This document shows positions 51,901 to 61,594 of a DNA stretch of 64,000 bases, piece after piece. The stretch's first letter is position 1. Every line of letters begins with the position of its first letter. Location of the stretch: contig NC_023759.2 in assembly GCF_000499845.2 (NCBI RefSeq), positions 44,734,672 to 44,798,671 of the forward strand, written 5' to 3'. This stretch comes from Phaseolus vulgaris (Eukaryota; Streptophyta; Magnoliopsida; Fabales; Fabaceae). Under the pieces are notes generated by a model, which ran no database searches, was not told the origin of the DNA, and was given only the letters and a program-made list of their open reading frames with translations. The translations under genes and the position numbers were made by a program.

Positions 51901-53327
51901 GAAGCAGATATAAGGTTGCATGCAAATTGAGGGATATACAACACATCAAGAAGATAAAATTTATTTGTAAAAACGACTGTCCCTGAATAGTTTGCAAAAA
52001 CATGTTGGCCATTTGGTAAGTTGATCAAAACAGGTTTGATAGTTTTATAAGAGGTGAAAGCAGACAAGACAGTACAAACGTGATCAGTGGCGCCAGAGTC
52101 AACGATCCAGGAATTATGACTATGATTTAAAGAGGAGAAGAAGTGCTTACCTGTTGAAGACTCATGTGTATTGGAGTCTGCAGAGAAGGAGCCCACTTGA
52201 TTCACTTGAATAGGATTAGGCGGAGTGTCATTGCTGTTTTGCCTCAGAACATCATTGATAATTTGAATTTGATGTGCAGTGAGATGGTAATCACGTTTTT
52301 CCTGTTCTTTAAGACAAGGCTCAGAGGAAACACCATCAGTAGTAACAAGACTGTTAATCTGACTAGTCCTATTGCTGCTATAGTATTTGTACCCAGGAGG
52401 GTAGCCATGTTTCTTGTAACAGGTATCCACAGTGTGACCATTTCTATTACAGTGCGTGCATACCTTTCTAGTGTTAGGTTTGGAGTTCCTATTGTCTTGA
52501 TGAGGGAACCCAACTCTTTTAAAACAAACATTTTCAGTGTGCCCATGCTTACCACAAAAAGTGCACAGAGTAGAGGAGGATGTCCTAGTGGAATCAACAC
52601 TGTTAATACTAGATATGCTAACAGAAATGTGGTTTGCTAATTGTCTTTCTTGCTGAGCAACGAGAGAAAAGATCTTTGATATAGGTGGAATGGGTTCCAT
52701 GAGAAGAACGTGTGATCTAACATTACTATATTGGTCATTTAACCCTCTCAAAAATTGCATGGCATAATCTTCACACTTTCTTTGACTTATGATAGAATTA
52801 ACTAAACAGGAACATTTTACAGAACATGTGCACATGGGGATAGGCCTAAAGTTGTCCAACTCGTCCCAAATTATCCTTAATTTTGTAAAATACTCAGTCA
52901 CAGATAAATCCCCCTGATTTAAAGAAGCTACTTCTACTTGAAGATCGGAAATTCTAGATAGGTCACCCTGAGAGTATCTAGTTTTCAAGTCATTCCAGAT
53001 GTCTAGGGCACTATCCATCCAAATAATGCTTTGCCGAATAGGTAAAGAGACGGAGTGTACTAACCATGAGACTACCATATTATTGCATCTGTTCCAAACT
53101 GAGAAATTTTGATGGTCTTTTTCTGGGCAAGGATGCGTTCCGAGAACGAACTCCACTTTGTTTTTAGCGTTCAGTGCCGTCAAGATCGAGCGGCTCCAGG
53201 AGTGGTAATTGGAAGTGTCCAGCACCGGTGAGACGAGCGGAGCAGCGGGGTTCTCGCTAGGATGAAGGTAGAGGTAGCTGTTCGCCGGATCGGGTTGAGA
53301 CGAAGAAGCGACGCGTTCTTCTGCCAT
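48981..53327 (-). CDS. Copia gag-pol polyprotein (1,448 aa, uninterrupted)
   Basis: A single open frame encodes all functions needed for retrotransposition. Gag of the UBN2 type covers about residues 25-230. Two CCHC zinc knuckles follow (CTFCGKHGHTENVC at 255-268, CTHCNRNGHTVDTC at 290-303). The aspartic protease has DSGATD (410-415). The integrase has an HHCC-type zinc region (LWHYRMGHPS), then D in HVDIWGP, D in RSDNGVEF and E in QQNGIAERK. Reverse transcriptase has QLDVNNAFLHG and the catalytic LVYVDDLVL (near 1130). RNase H has DSDWA and SSSEAEYRAL (near 1330). The domain order PR-INT-RT-RH is diagnostic of Ty1/copia. Gag and Pol are in one frame, with no recoding signal needed. The C-terminus LEGG is encoded by the polypurine tract. 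There are no frameshifts or stops. Confidence 0.96.
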   Translation of the reverse strand: MAEERVASSSQPDPANSYLYLHPSENPAAPLVSPVLDTSNYHSWSRSILTALNAKNKVEFVLGTHPCPEKDHQNFSVWNRCNNMVVSWLVHSVSLPIRQSIIWMDSALDIWNDLKTRYSQGDLSRISDLQVEVASLNQGDLSVTEYFTKLRIIWDELDNFRPIPMCTCSVKCSCLVNSIISQRKCEDYAMQFLRGLNDQYSNVRSHVLLMEPIPPISKIFSLVAQQERQLANHISVSISSINSVDSTRTSSSTLCTFCGKHGHTENVCFKRVGFPHQDNRNSKPNTRKVCTHCNRNGHTVDTCYKKHGYPPGYKYYSSNRTSQINSLVTTDGVSSEPCLKEQEKRDYHLTAHQIQIINDVLRQNSNDTPPNPIQVNQVGSFSADSNTHESSTGKHFFSSLNHSHNSWIVDSGATDHVCTVLSAFTSYKTIKPVLINLPNGQHVFANYSGTVVFTNKFYLLDVLYIPQFACNLISASKLSLHLKCNLIFSPTHCLIQDNLSKEQIGLANAKAGLYIFNSSIFHTATHHFIPSVSCTVTENNLWHYRMGHPSDERLHVLKSQYPFVFADKTHMCDICNRAKQRKLPFTLSTSHTTAIFDIIHVDIWGPCSATSMQGFRYFLTIVDDFSRYTWTILLHAKSEVRTHLINFFAYAENQFKTTIKCIRSDNGVEFAMKIFFASKGTVHQTTCIETPQQNGIAERKHQHILNITRALLFQANLPNIFWDFAVQHAVFLINCTPTPLLQDIAPYEKLFGKPYDISSLRVFGCSCYSTTIHANRKKLDPRSVHGIFLGFPHNTKGYIILNLKYHRIEVSRHVIFHEHHFPYILNHDDKRSPNTLSLPIPANYNTFCDDILFDYNCHNHEHEPPITHNDDNIIPTRRSSRQRRPPTYLEDFQTCLPAANTVSNRYPIHKFLSYTALSPSFKKTILSISSNTEPSTYTEASKYHCWKQAMLEELNALNANNTWQITILPPGKKTIGCKWVFKVKHKADGTIDRHKARLVAKGYTQLEGLDFLDTFAPVAKLTTLRLLLAVATSQNWILKQLDVNNAFLHGDLLEEVYMQPPPGLKLPSPQHVCKLQRSLYGLRQAGRQWYAKLSQFLLSHKYTLSSTDHSLFLHHNGPNITIILVYVDDLVLTGNDHEEIAHITSLLDTQFKIKNLGDLTYFLGLEVARNSQGLHICQRKYVLDLLHETGMINSAPMPTPMVHSSRLSSSVGTRLNDIETSEYRRLIGKLIYLTNTRPDIAFAVHNLSQFISSPTNLHQQAAFRLLRYLKGNPGNGIFFHNNNTLQLRGFSDSDWATCPETRKSVTGYSIFLGDSLVSWKSKKQQTISKSSSEAEYRALATTTCEIQWLTYILQDLGISYIQPATIYCDNQSAIHIASNQVFHERTKHIDIDCHIVRDKITAGLLKLLPISSSMQIADILTKPLAPTIYKEIQSKLGMRNIYSQLEGG

Positions 53328-53400
53328 TGCTGCAAACAGAGAAACAAGGAAAATAAATTCAAGAAGAATAAAAAGAAAAGAAAGTTTTCAGAGTGCGCAA

Positions 53401-53432
53401 CAGAGCTCTTCAATTGAAGAGCTCTGATACCA
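53401..53432 (-). other. Primer-binding site and overlapping palindrome
   Basis: The minus strand reads TGGTATCAGAGC at 53432-53421, directly abutting the 5' LTR. It is complementary to the 3' end of initiator methionine tRNA, the usual copia primer. A perfect 26-bp palindrome (53401-53426, centred on CAATTG) overlaps the last six bases of the site and could fold in the RNA. Confidence 0.9.
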
Positions 53433-53737
53433 TAATGCGATTAACCGCCATGGCAAAGAGATAGCAATCACCCAAGGCACCAACCAATAGAGGATGAAAA
53501 ACCCTAAACAGAGGGGGAGAGAGAACAGAGAACAGAGAGAGGGAAGAAGTCTGAATTGTGAAACTTAATGGTACAGAAAAAACTAATTATTATTGGATCC
53601 ATAAGAGTATATATATGTACATGTCAAACAGCAAAACACAGATTACAAAGAGAAAAACAAAAGCCCAAAAAGGAAGGCCCAAAACAAAAGTGTGCAAAGG
53701 TGTGCAGTTATTAATAAAGGGTACAATTATTTTATCA
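53433..53737 (-). repeat. 5' LTR of the copia element
   Basis: 305 bp, identical to the 3' LTR except T at 53572. It ends GCATTA on the coding strand, immediately before the primer-binding site. Confidence 0.95.
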
Positions 53738-53742
53738 CTTTG

Positions 53743-54425
53743 CCTCACTGAATACAAACATGATTAAGGAGGTTGGTCATTGTAGTAGCCATGATATTTA
53801 AGAGTTATATTTTATGCTTACAAATATATATAATGGGTCTTGATATAGTAGTAGCATATGCACATGTAAGTGTATTTACTTTAGTCTTGGCTGAGGTTAA
53901 TAGTCATAAATTGTGCATCTCTTTTTTCGAATTTGTTATCTAATATTTTTGTTTAAGTGATATTATTGTCACTCAAGGAAAATTAGAATTAGGAGTTTGA
54001 GTTGATCTCGAGTCAATTTTCTTCAACGATGAAACAAACTTTTGTTATAGTAATAAAATTCTCATTCTAGTGACGAAATTTTCATTTAAGAAACAAAATT
54101 TAGCAAAAAAAAATAAAGTATAAAATTATCTTATTCTCTACTTGTTTATTATATCATTAGATGATGTGGTGGGAAAAATAAGGATGTTACAACTTTTATT
54201 ATTAATAAAATTTATAAATTAATTTTTAAATTGATATCTAATTGAGACTCAAAGTTAAGTCTATTGAGGAATGTCCATAGAAGCTTTAACCATTACACCA
54301 ATTAAGTTTTGTTGTCATGTTATGATTATTATTATACTTATGAGTATAATGATCAATATTAATATAATTAATAAAATAAAAATTAATAACATTATTCATA
54401 TATTTAATATCATTATTATTATTAA
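53743..54425. other. AT-rich spacer between copia element and minisatellite
   Basis: No gene or bounded element was recognised. The sequence just right of the element continues the pre-insertion site found left of it. Confidence 0.5.
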
Positions 54426-54735
54426 TATTGTTAAATATTCTTAATATTTATAAATATTCTTAATATTATTAAATATTCTTAATATTATTAAATATTCTTA
54501 ATATTATTAAATATTCTTAATATTATTAAATATTCTTAATATTATTAAATATTCTTAATATTATTAAATATTCTTAATATTAATAAATATTCTTAAATTA
54601 TTATATATTCTTAGTATTATTAAATATTATTACATATTATTAAATATTATAAATATTATTAAATATTATAAATATTATTAAATATTATAAATATTATTAA
54701 ATATTATAAATATTATTAAATATTATTAATGTTAT
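54426..54735. repeat. AT minisatellite with 19-bp period
   Basis: Two adjoining arrays share a 19-bp period. The first (about 54430-54598) repeats ATTAAATATTCTTAATATT; TTCTTA recurs at 54495, 54514 and 54533. The second (about 54640-54720) repeats AAATATTATAAATATTATT at 54661 and 54680 and onward. The later array appears to be a variant of the first unit. Confidence 0.92.
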
Positions 54736-54821
54736 TAAATATAATTAATATTATGAATTATGATTTTATAATTCTTCATATTATATTAATATTTTTAATA
54801 TTATGTATATAATTATTATGA

Positions 54822-55175
54822 TAACAAGTGGTAGGTAATAGAGATTCGTAGGTGATAGTTCGTAAGTAATAGAGATTCGTAGGTAATAGAGATCCGTAGG
54901 TAAAAGTTGGTAGGTAATAGAGATCCGTAGGTAAAAGTTGGTAGGTAATAAGATTCGTGGGTAATAGTTGGTAGGTAATAAAAATTCGTAGGTAAAAGTT
55001 GATAGGTAATAAGATCTGTGGGTAATAGTTGGTAGGTAATACTGAATTTACCTACGGATTCAGAATCTGTGGGTAATATCCGTAGGTAATGTTGTTCGTA
55101 GGTAATGTTGAATTTACCTACGGACTCAGATCCGTGGATAAAAATCTGTAGATAATACGAATTTTTTTTGCAGTG
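54822..55175. mobile_element. Orphan terminal segment of a CACTA (En/Spm-like) transposon
   Basis: Read on the minus strand from 55175, the sequence starts CACTGCAAAAAAAATTCG. It then has many direct and inverted copies of a short subterminal motif (TACCTACGGA/TTACCTAC and variants) over about 350 bp. A CACTN terminus plus dense subterminal repeats is the signature of CACTA elements. No matching opposite end is seen within the window, and no transposase gene is nearby. Confidence 0.65.
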
Positions 55176-55184
55176 TTTTGACAA

Positions 55185-56382
55185 CAGTTTGTGATTTACT
55201 TCATATCTTCCCTCTCTCCATATAAAGTATAAAAAGTTTTATATATTTTTAAAAATTATTTAATCCTTCATTAAACAAATTTATTTTAATGTATAATATA
55301 GTTTTAAAAAACACAAGTAAACATTGAGTAGAAGATGTGGATGTTTAACTTAGGACTTCGATATCTTGAAATCATAACTACTTACAATTAATTATATTAA
55401 TATTTTAAATATTTTTTTTAACTTAAACTATATGAAAATGTTATTAAAGAGTGTAAAAAGTTTATATTTGTGCATACATTAATTAATTAAAAAAAAATAT
55501 TTTGACACCAACACATTTTCATAATATAATGATATATATTAATATTTTAAATTAAAAAAATAAAATAAAATATGATCAAAATAGTATTGGTTATCAAACG
55601 AGTGTTTTTTTGTTAGAGGGTGTAATTAGTTTTTGTTATTTCCTCTTCTTGATTTCTGTTTCATCCTTACAAGTTTTATATTACTTGATCAATTTTAAAA
55701 CATGAATTCTTATTACTAGTTTATTTAGAAAGCAACTAAATTAAATGCGAGATATTATGAAAGAAAATAAAACCATATACATTTTTTTTCTTATCTTATG
55801 ACTGGAATTTGTGTTTTATTTCGAAAATTTGTATGACAAATATTTAAGTTAAATCTAGCGCGTAGGTTTTTAAAGTTGCATTTAATTAGAGAATGGTATT
55901 AAAATCATCTAAAAAAACTGCATTAAAGTTTGATATGATATATAGTGAATATATGCATATCAGATTTGCATTATGTTGAAAATACAATTTAAAGTATCTC
56001 CATTAATTTAATCAGAAGATGACATTATGGTGATCCAATTTTGGCAAAGATTTTAAAGACATAAATTATTTTATATATTTTTGTTATCATCAATAAAAAA
56101 AATAATAAATATAAATTATTTCAGAGATATTCCAATCCTGTAAATAATAATAGAAAACACCTAAACACCTATATTAGAAAACACCCCTGACTCAATAATA
56201 TATCAAGAAACCATCTATATTAATCAGAAAAACAAAAGAATTCAAGAAACCATCTTCAAAGGTGAAGACATCAATCAGAAAAAAAAAAAATTGAGAGAGA
56301 GAAACTTGAATGTAATACAATACCAAACCTTCATTTCAACACGTAATCAATTCAAGCACCAACGTTAAACCCTAAACCAAGA
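55185..56382. other. Spacer 3' of the P450 gene
   Basis: AT-rich, with only short stop-interrupted frames. Its right part presumably contains the P450 3' untranslated region. No other feature was recognised. Confidence 0.5.
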
Positions 56383-57966
56383 TCAAATTGATCTCTTGTG
56401 AAGAAGAAGAGGGTGTTGTTGTTGTTGTTGGGTACCTTGATCACGAACCTTTACGCGGAGGCCGGAACTTAAAGTGGCAGTGAGGCCAGGGGAGAAACGC
56501 GGGGTGCGATGATCTGGTGCCACTAGTTCAATGTGGAACCTCCGAAGAACCGAAATGGCCACACTCTTGAGCTCCAACAGAGCCATTTCTTTGCCCAAAC
56601 ACACTCTCATCCCCGCTTGAAAAACTGGGTACTTGAACGGATTCTCTGGGCAAAACACCCCATTCTTCAACCACCTCTCTGGCCTAAACTCCAAGCAATC
56701 CCTTCCCCATAGTTCCTCCAAACGACCCATTGCGTAAGGATGATAACTAACCCTAGTCCCTCTCTTCACAAAAGTCCCATCAGGCAACACATCATCTTCC
56801 AAACAAAACTTTGAATCCAATTGAATTGGAGGGTACAGTCTCATGCTCTCATACGCCGCCGCTTCTAAATAGTGCAGTTCTTGAAGCTCCTCGAAGCTCG
56901 CTATATCTTTGCTCTTCTCTCGCCCAATTACTCCCTCTGCTTCCACAACAATCTTCGACACCACTTCGGGGTGTTTTGTCAGTAGCCAGAAGAAGGTGGT
57001 GAGAGCCGAAGCCACGGTGTCACGACCAGCTAGTAAGAAACTTACGATAATGTCTTTCAAGTACGTGTCGTCGTTCACACAACTCATGAACCGTGACAGC
57101 AAGTCCTCGTGAGACCAAAACTCCATTTTTCTTCTTTGTCTTATCACCTCTTTGGCTAAGATGTTGATCGTTTTAACCGCTTCTTGTAGCTTCTTCTCCG
57201 AACCCACGTTGAGGAACCTTTTGATCTTCCAAATTAGAGGGGACACTGACATGGCTCTCTCCGCGGACAACTTTGACGCCATGTCAAAGGAACGAGCGAA
57301 GTCCGATATAGGCAAAGACTGCTCAAGGCACATAGGGTCCAACCCGAAGGAGAATTTGCAAATGCTGTCGAACGAGAATCTCTTGAAAACGTCCTGCAAA
57401 TCCAGAACACCGTCGTTTTGTTTCGAGAGAGCAAGGAGAGGGATGAGTCGGTGTTGGATTTCGAATCTGACAACCTCGAAAGCAAAGGATCGTATGGAGG
57501 TCTTGCTGAGTTCTAAACTGGCTATCTTCCTCTGGAAGCACCAGGACTCTCCGTCGACGTTGAAGATTCCTCCGCCCAGGAAATCGCCGAGGATGGCGGA
57601 GAAGGTTTTCCCCTTGGGGAAGTTGTTGAACCTGGTCTTGAGAACATACTCGACGTTGTCGGGGTTGGCGGTGATGGTGTTTTGGAGGACGTGGATGTGG
57701 ATGGTTTTGGTGGGAGAGTTTCGGAGGAGATGAGCGTACCAATCACAAAGATTGTGGAAGTTTTTGGACCAGCTTGAAGTGAGATAGGCTTCGCAAGTTT
57801 CGCAGTTACAGAAGAAGATGTTTATTATGGGCCAGGCAAAGGAGAGAGATGATAAAAGAGTGAGAGAGAGAAGGGTGATTATGGCGAGGGAAAGACACAG
57901 CGTGCCAAAGGACACGCTAGAGAAGAGCTGCATCAGAGAGCAGACATTAAAAGGCTGAAACTCCAT
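56383..57966 (-). CDS. CYP94C: Cytochrome P450, CYP94C type (intronless, 527 aa)
   Basis: This is an ER-anchored monooxygenase of clan 86. CYP94 enzymes omega-oxidise fatty acids or jasmonoyl-isoleucine, and CYP94C1 carries 12-hydroxy-JA-Ile to the 12-carboxy form, ending the hormone signal. A hydrophobic anchor covers residues 15-55. Canonical motifs: I-helix AGRDT at 313-317, ExxR at 373-376 (ESMR), FRPERW at 427-432, and the heme loop FQAGMRVCLG at 449-458 with ligand Cys456. Words such as LSAERAM, LLRNSPTKTIHIHVL and FNNFPKGKTFS favour CYP94C over CYP94A, B or D, by recall only. The length and lack of introns fit the family. The C-terminus has a short Gln run (TTG microsatellite at about 56411-56428). 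Its likely regulator is the jasmonate pathway it degrades. Confidence 0.9.
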   Translation of the reverse strand: MEFQPFNVCSLMQLFSSVSFGTLCLSLAIITLLSLTLLSSLSFAWPIINIFFCNCETCEAYLTSSWSKNFHNLCDWYAHLLRNSPTKTIHIHVLQNTITANPDNVEYVLKTRFNNFPKGKTFSAILGDFLGGGIFNVDGESWCFQRKIASLELSKTSIRSFAFEVVRFEIQHRLIPLLALSKQNDGVLDLQDVFKRFSFDSICKFSFGLDPMCLEQSLPISDFARSFDMASKLSAERAMSVSPLIWKIKRFLNVGSEKKLQEAVKTINILAKEVIRQRRKMEFWSHEDLLSRFMSCVNDDTYLKDIIVSFLLAGRDTVASALTTFFWLLTKHPEVVSKIVVEAEGVIGREKSKDIASFEELQELHYLEAAAYESMRLYPPIQLDSKFCLEDDVLPDGTFVKRGTRVSYHPYAMGRLEELWGRDCLEFRPERWLKNGVFCPENPFKYPVFQAGMRVCLGKEMALLELKSVAISVLRRFHIELVAPDHRTPRFSPGLTATLSSGLRVKVRDQGTQQQQQHPLLLHKRSI

Positions 57967-58215
57967 TTTTCACTGATAAAGATGAAACAGCAGGGACTGA
58001 GAATATAAGTAGGAGTGTGTAAGTGTTCTTGGAAGAAAAAGAAAAATGTTTTGTTGACCACCCTCTATGCCCTCTTTGGCATGACATACGTTTCAGGCTG
58101 TGCAGTGGCCAAAGATAAGATAATGATGTGCCAAAGACAATTTTGTAACAATAATATTTTCAGAACTATGTTCGTTTCTCCGAATTCTTGTTTACTATCA
58201 ACAGGACTCCTTTGC

Positions 58216-58223
58216 TGACGTCA
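58216..58223. promoter_or_regulatory. Palindromic TGACGTCA site upstream of CYP94C
   Basis: A perfect TGACGTCA octamer, a bZIP/TGA-factor site, lies about 250 bp upstream of the P450 start. TGA factors and related bZIPs act in oxylipin- and stress-responsive transcription, so the site is a plausible control element. A TATA-like sequence lies at about 58003-58009, 40 bp before the ATG. Confidence 0.45.
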
Positions 58224-58234
58224 TTCTCTCTATA

Positions 58235-58510
58235 TTTTGGCTTTGCCGCCTCCTCAACGAGTTCTTCTGCTACGAGTTGAAAGTTGTCGTTCTCGTTGTA
58301 ACCCCAGATCGTCAAATCGCTGCTCAATAAGCTCCTCCCCTTTCGTCAACGTCGTCGCTCTCGGCTTCGACGCGGTCAAGAACCTTCAGCACCTCGTTGA
58401 TATCGTCGTTGCCGTGCTCGACGTGACGGCACATTGACAAACTCTCTGGTTCAACACCATTGTCTTTGAAACAACCTTCTACTTCTTCTAAATATGGGTC
58501 ATACATTACC
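58235..58510. other. GC-richer coding-like island, possibly a gene fragment
   Basis: Against very AT-rich surroundings this stretch is close to balanced in base composition and open for about 60 codons on each strand (58237-58437 plus, 58324-58506 minus). The minus-strand product is acidic (YDPYLEEVEGCFKDNG, then DRVEAESDDVDE). I do not recognise a family. It may be a decayed exon or part of the P450 promoter region. Confidence 0.3.
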
Positions 58511-61500
58511 GCGGTTAGATGGCTTAACCGATGTAATATGTTATTCTGAGTAAAAAATATATATTACACTGGTTATTTGTTATTAAGAATTAGTGTAATA
58601 TAGTTCGCATTGTTCATTCGTGCACAATCTCACTTTGCTACGTCTGCAGCGTAATGTGTGTTACTGTCGGAGGATGTCAATATATGAGGACTCAATATGA
58701 CATAGAGCAATGGCTAATTATTTTTGAAACAACCACATTACAACTCTCAATACTATTATTTTAATATTTTTTCATATAATTTAATTCCAAATCTACCATT
58801 TATTATATATATTTATTCTTAAACTCATCACATCAAGAATGGTATACAACTTTATAGTTTGTGAAAATATCATTTTCCTAGAACTATATATACTAACATG
58901 TGATCGTATTTTTATTATGATATAATCAAATTTTAATTATCTCAAAAATTTAAATATTTTTAATTAACTTTTAAAAAAAATTGTTTTATTAAATATTTAA
59001 AATATTTTTTATTTTAATTTAACTATTGTAATTTTTTATTTTTTGTTGTAAACGTCATCATTATTTCATATTTCCTTCTCTAGTATTATTCAATTAGTAA
59101 TTACTAAACTTAACTTTACACTAGAGAACAAGAAATAAGCAATTGAAAAGAGAAAAAAGTATTACGAGTTAGAGATAAAAAAACAATAAAATGCTTATAT
59201 TAAAATAAATATTTGAAGTACTTAATATAACTAAAATTTTTAAATTTAAATAAATATTCAATTAAAAATATTTATAAAATACTTAAAACTTAATTAAACT
59301 TTTTATTACTATAGCACTAGAAAAAAATTATAGATGTGTTTTCGCTCAATATACTATATATCAAATTTGTATTTATAATGCAAATTTTGACTTTTAGGTA
59401 TAACACGGTAACAAAATCATTGAATAAAAGTTAATTTTAAAAATTAAAAATAATTAATTATTATATTAATTAAATTAAATATTATTTTAAAATTAAAAAA
59501 AATATTAATACCTAAAATAATTTCTAAATTTATATTTAATTAGTTATCAAAATTTTATTTATTAATTAGTTTAAATTTTAAAGTTGATACTCAAAATAAC
59601 TGTATTTTTAAAATTCAAATCATATCAATAAAATTAATTTTAATTTAAATATAATGATTTTATATAAATTATAATATATTTTTTAATTAGTTTTTTTTAT
59701 TTATTAAAAAAATTTAAAAATATAATTATTATTTCCTATCTAAATTTATTTAAATTGTGAATTAAATATATTAAATAATCAATTTAAACTACAAATTTAT
59801 ATTTAACCCGATCGATTTTCGGAAATCTTCAAGTTAGTTGATCTGACCAATTTCATTTTTATACTATAATTGAATTTACAAATTTAAAATATGTAATAAT
59901 TTTTTTAGAAGGCAAAAATCATATAGTAGTTATGATTAAAATTTTCAATATCATTTATTATTTTTAATAAATTAAATTTGTGTCCCATAAAGATTGACTA
60001 TATTATATGACTAATGATTATATTATAAAATAATTTATCGTGAGAAGAGCTGGCAGTCAAGTCGATAATCATTTTGTTTTAGAAATAATTTGATATATAG
60101 GTCGCATTGCATATAAATATCTTTATTTTTACTATTTTGTGTATAAGAATCTTATAAAATATAAATGCTCACTAAAGTTAAAGCCAACTATGTTGTCCAC
60201 TTTTCGTACTCATAAAATATTATTGATGTTTTTTTAATAAAACATTATCGATGTATACGTGACTGAAATTATTCACGAGTATGTATATGTTACAACTTAC
60301 AATTTTTACTGGTTCTAGATATTAGTGGGAAAAAATTTTCTGTAAAAAAATATTTCTTTTACTCAAGAGATTCCTTACTAAAAGAATATTTGTTTTAATC
60401 AATGTAAAAATGTTAATTTTTTATTATGATAGTGTCGATTTATTGACATTTATGTTTTTAAAGTAATTCATTGAGCTAAAGTAAGAAAATTAAATATGTG
60501 AAATAATTTTGTATTTCACACTTTTTTTTTATTTAAAATTTCGTTCTTTCTCATTTTTCATTTCTCTCTATTTCTCTTCTCTTCCAAATCTTCATGTCTC
60601 TTGCATTTTTAGTATTATTGATTATCTTTTAAGTTTAGATTATTATAAATCAAGAAGTAAGTAAAATTCAAAATTCTCAAAGTTTATATCAGTGAGTAAT
60701 TGACAAATTCTAACAATTCCTACAGCATGATCATAGCAACAAAAAGAGACACCATTGTTATGTCATATTTAAAATAATGTTGGAAACTTAATTTCAACTT
60801 TAATTTTATTACTTAATGTATTATTTTGAAGGGTTGGAGAAGAAAACTTGCTAATAATGATTATTTTTTTCTGATTAAAAAGAAAAAGAAAGTTTTAGAA
60901 ACAAGTAGAGTTGAAAAAAATTTCATTTTATTTTCAATTTCTCTTATGCATTCTAAAAGATGCAAAAGTTGTATGTTTTTCATCAAATATTACATATTTT
61001 TTTTTATGTGATATAGGAATATTTATTAGTTAGAGATGCTATTAGTTAAAGATGTTTTTTTATTATTTGAGAGAGTTTTTCTAGTGTTTTTTTTATATAC
61101 AGGTTAAAACATCTCATAAATATTTTATTTAATTTATTAATTTTTTATCGATCAAATGAAATATTTAAATATTATTGAAACTATAAATTTGAAGTCTAAA
61201 TCTTAAATATTATAGGTACTATAATCAAAATTATTTTCTGTGGTATGGAAACTTGTGAATGATAATCACATAGATGACATGTAATCCAAAACATATACAG
61301 TCATCATCACATGGATTATTGTTTGTGGTGATGATGAATGTTTAGAAAGTGATTATATTATTGTTATGAAACCTGATTTGAATTTAATTCTGTGATTAAG
61401 CCAACTTTAAACGTCTCTAAATAATTCTATGAGCATAACGTATTTATCTTCAACATCTATTGCATCTTTTATACTCAATTCAAAATCAACTATAAACTAG

Positions 61501-61544
61501 TTCTATTTTACTTGATATTATCAATCAAACAAGAAATCGATAAT

Positions 61545-61594
<50 letters not shown>

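Larger units (their letters stand above)
48674..53742 (-). mobile_element. Complete, very young Ty1/copia LTR retrotransposon
   Basis: The 5,059-bp element (48679-53737) is flanked by a perfect 5-bp duplication CTTTG (48674-48678, 53738-53742). It reads on the minus strand: 5' LTR 53433-53737, primer-binding site 53421-53432, gag-pol 48981-53327, polypurine tract 48984-48992, 3' LTR 48679-48983. The two 305-bp LTRs differ at one site (C at 48818, T at 53572). Under usual plant rates this implies insertion within a few hundred thousand years. The LTR runs TGATAA...GCATTA, so it ends TA rather than CA. Both the target duplication and the abutting primer-binding site support that boundary. All coding domains are intact, so it may still be autonomous. 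Confidence 0.95.

Noticed and set aside
54816..55184. 122-codon minus-strand frame with repeated TYQLLPT-like peptide
   Set aside because: The periodic peptide is simply the CACTA subterminal repeat translated.
57152..57733. 193-codon frame antisense to the P450 gene, plus three minus-strand frames in other registers
   Set aside because: These overlap a clear, full-length P450 frame with all motifs and have no independent support.
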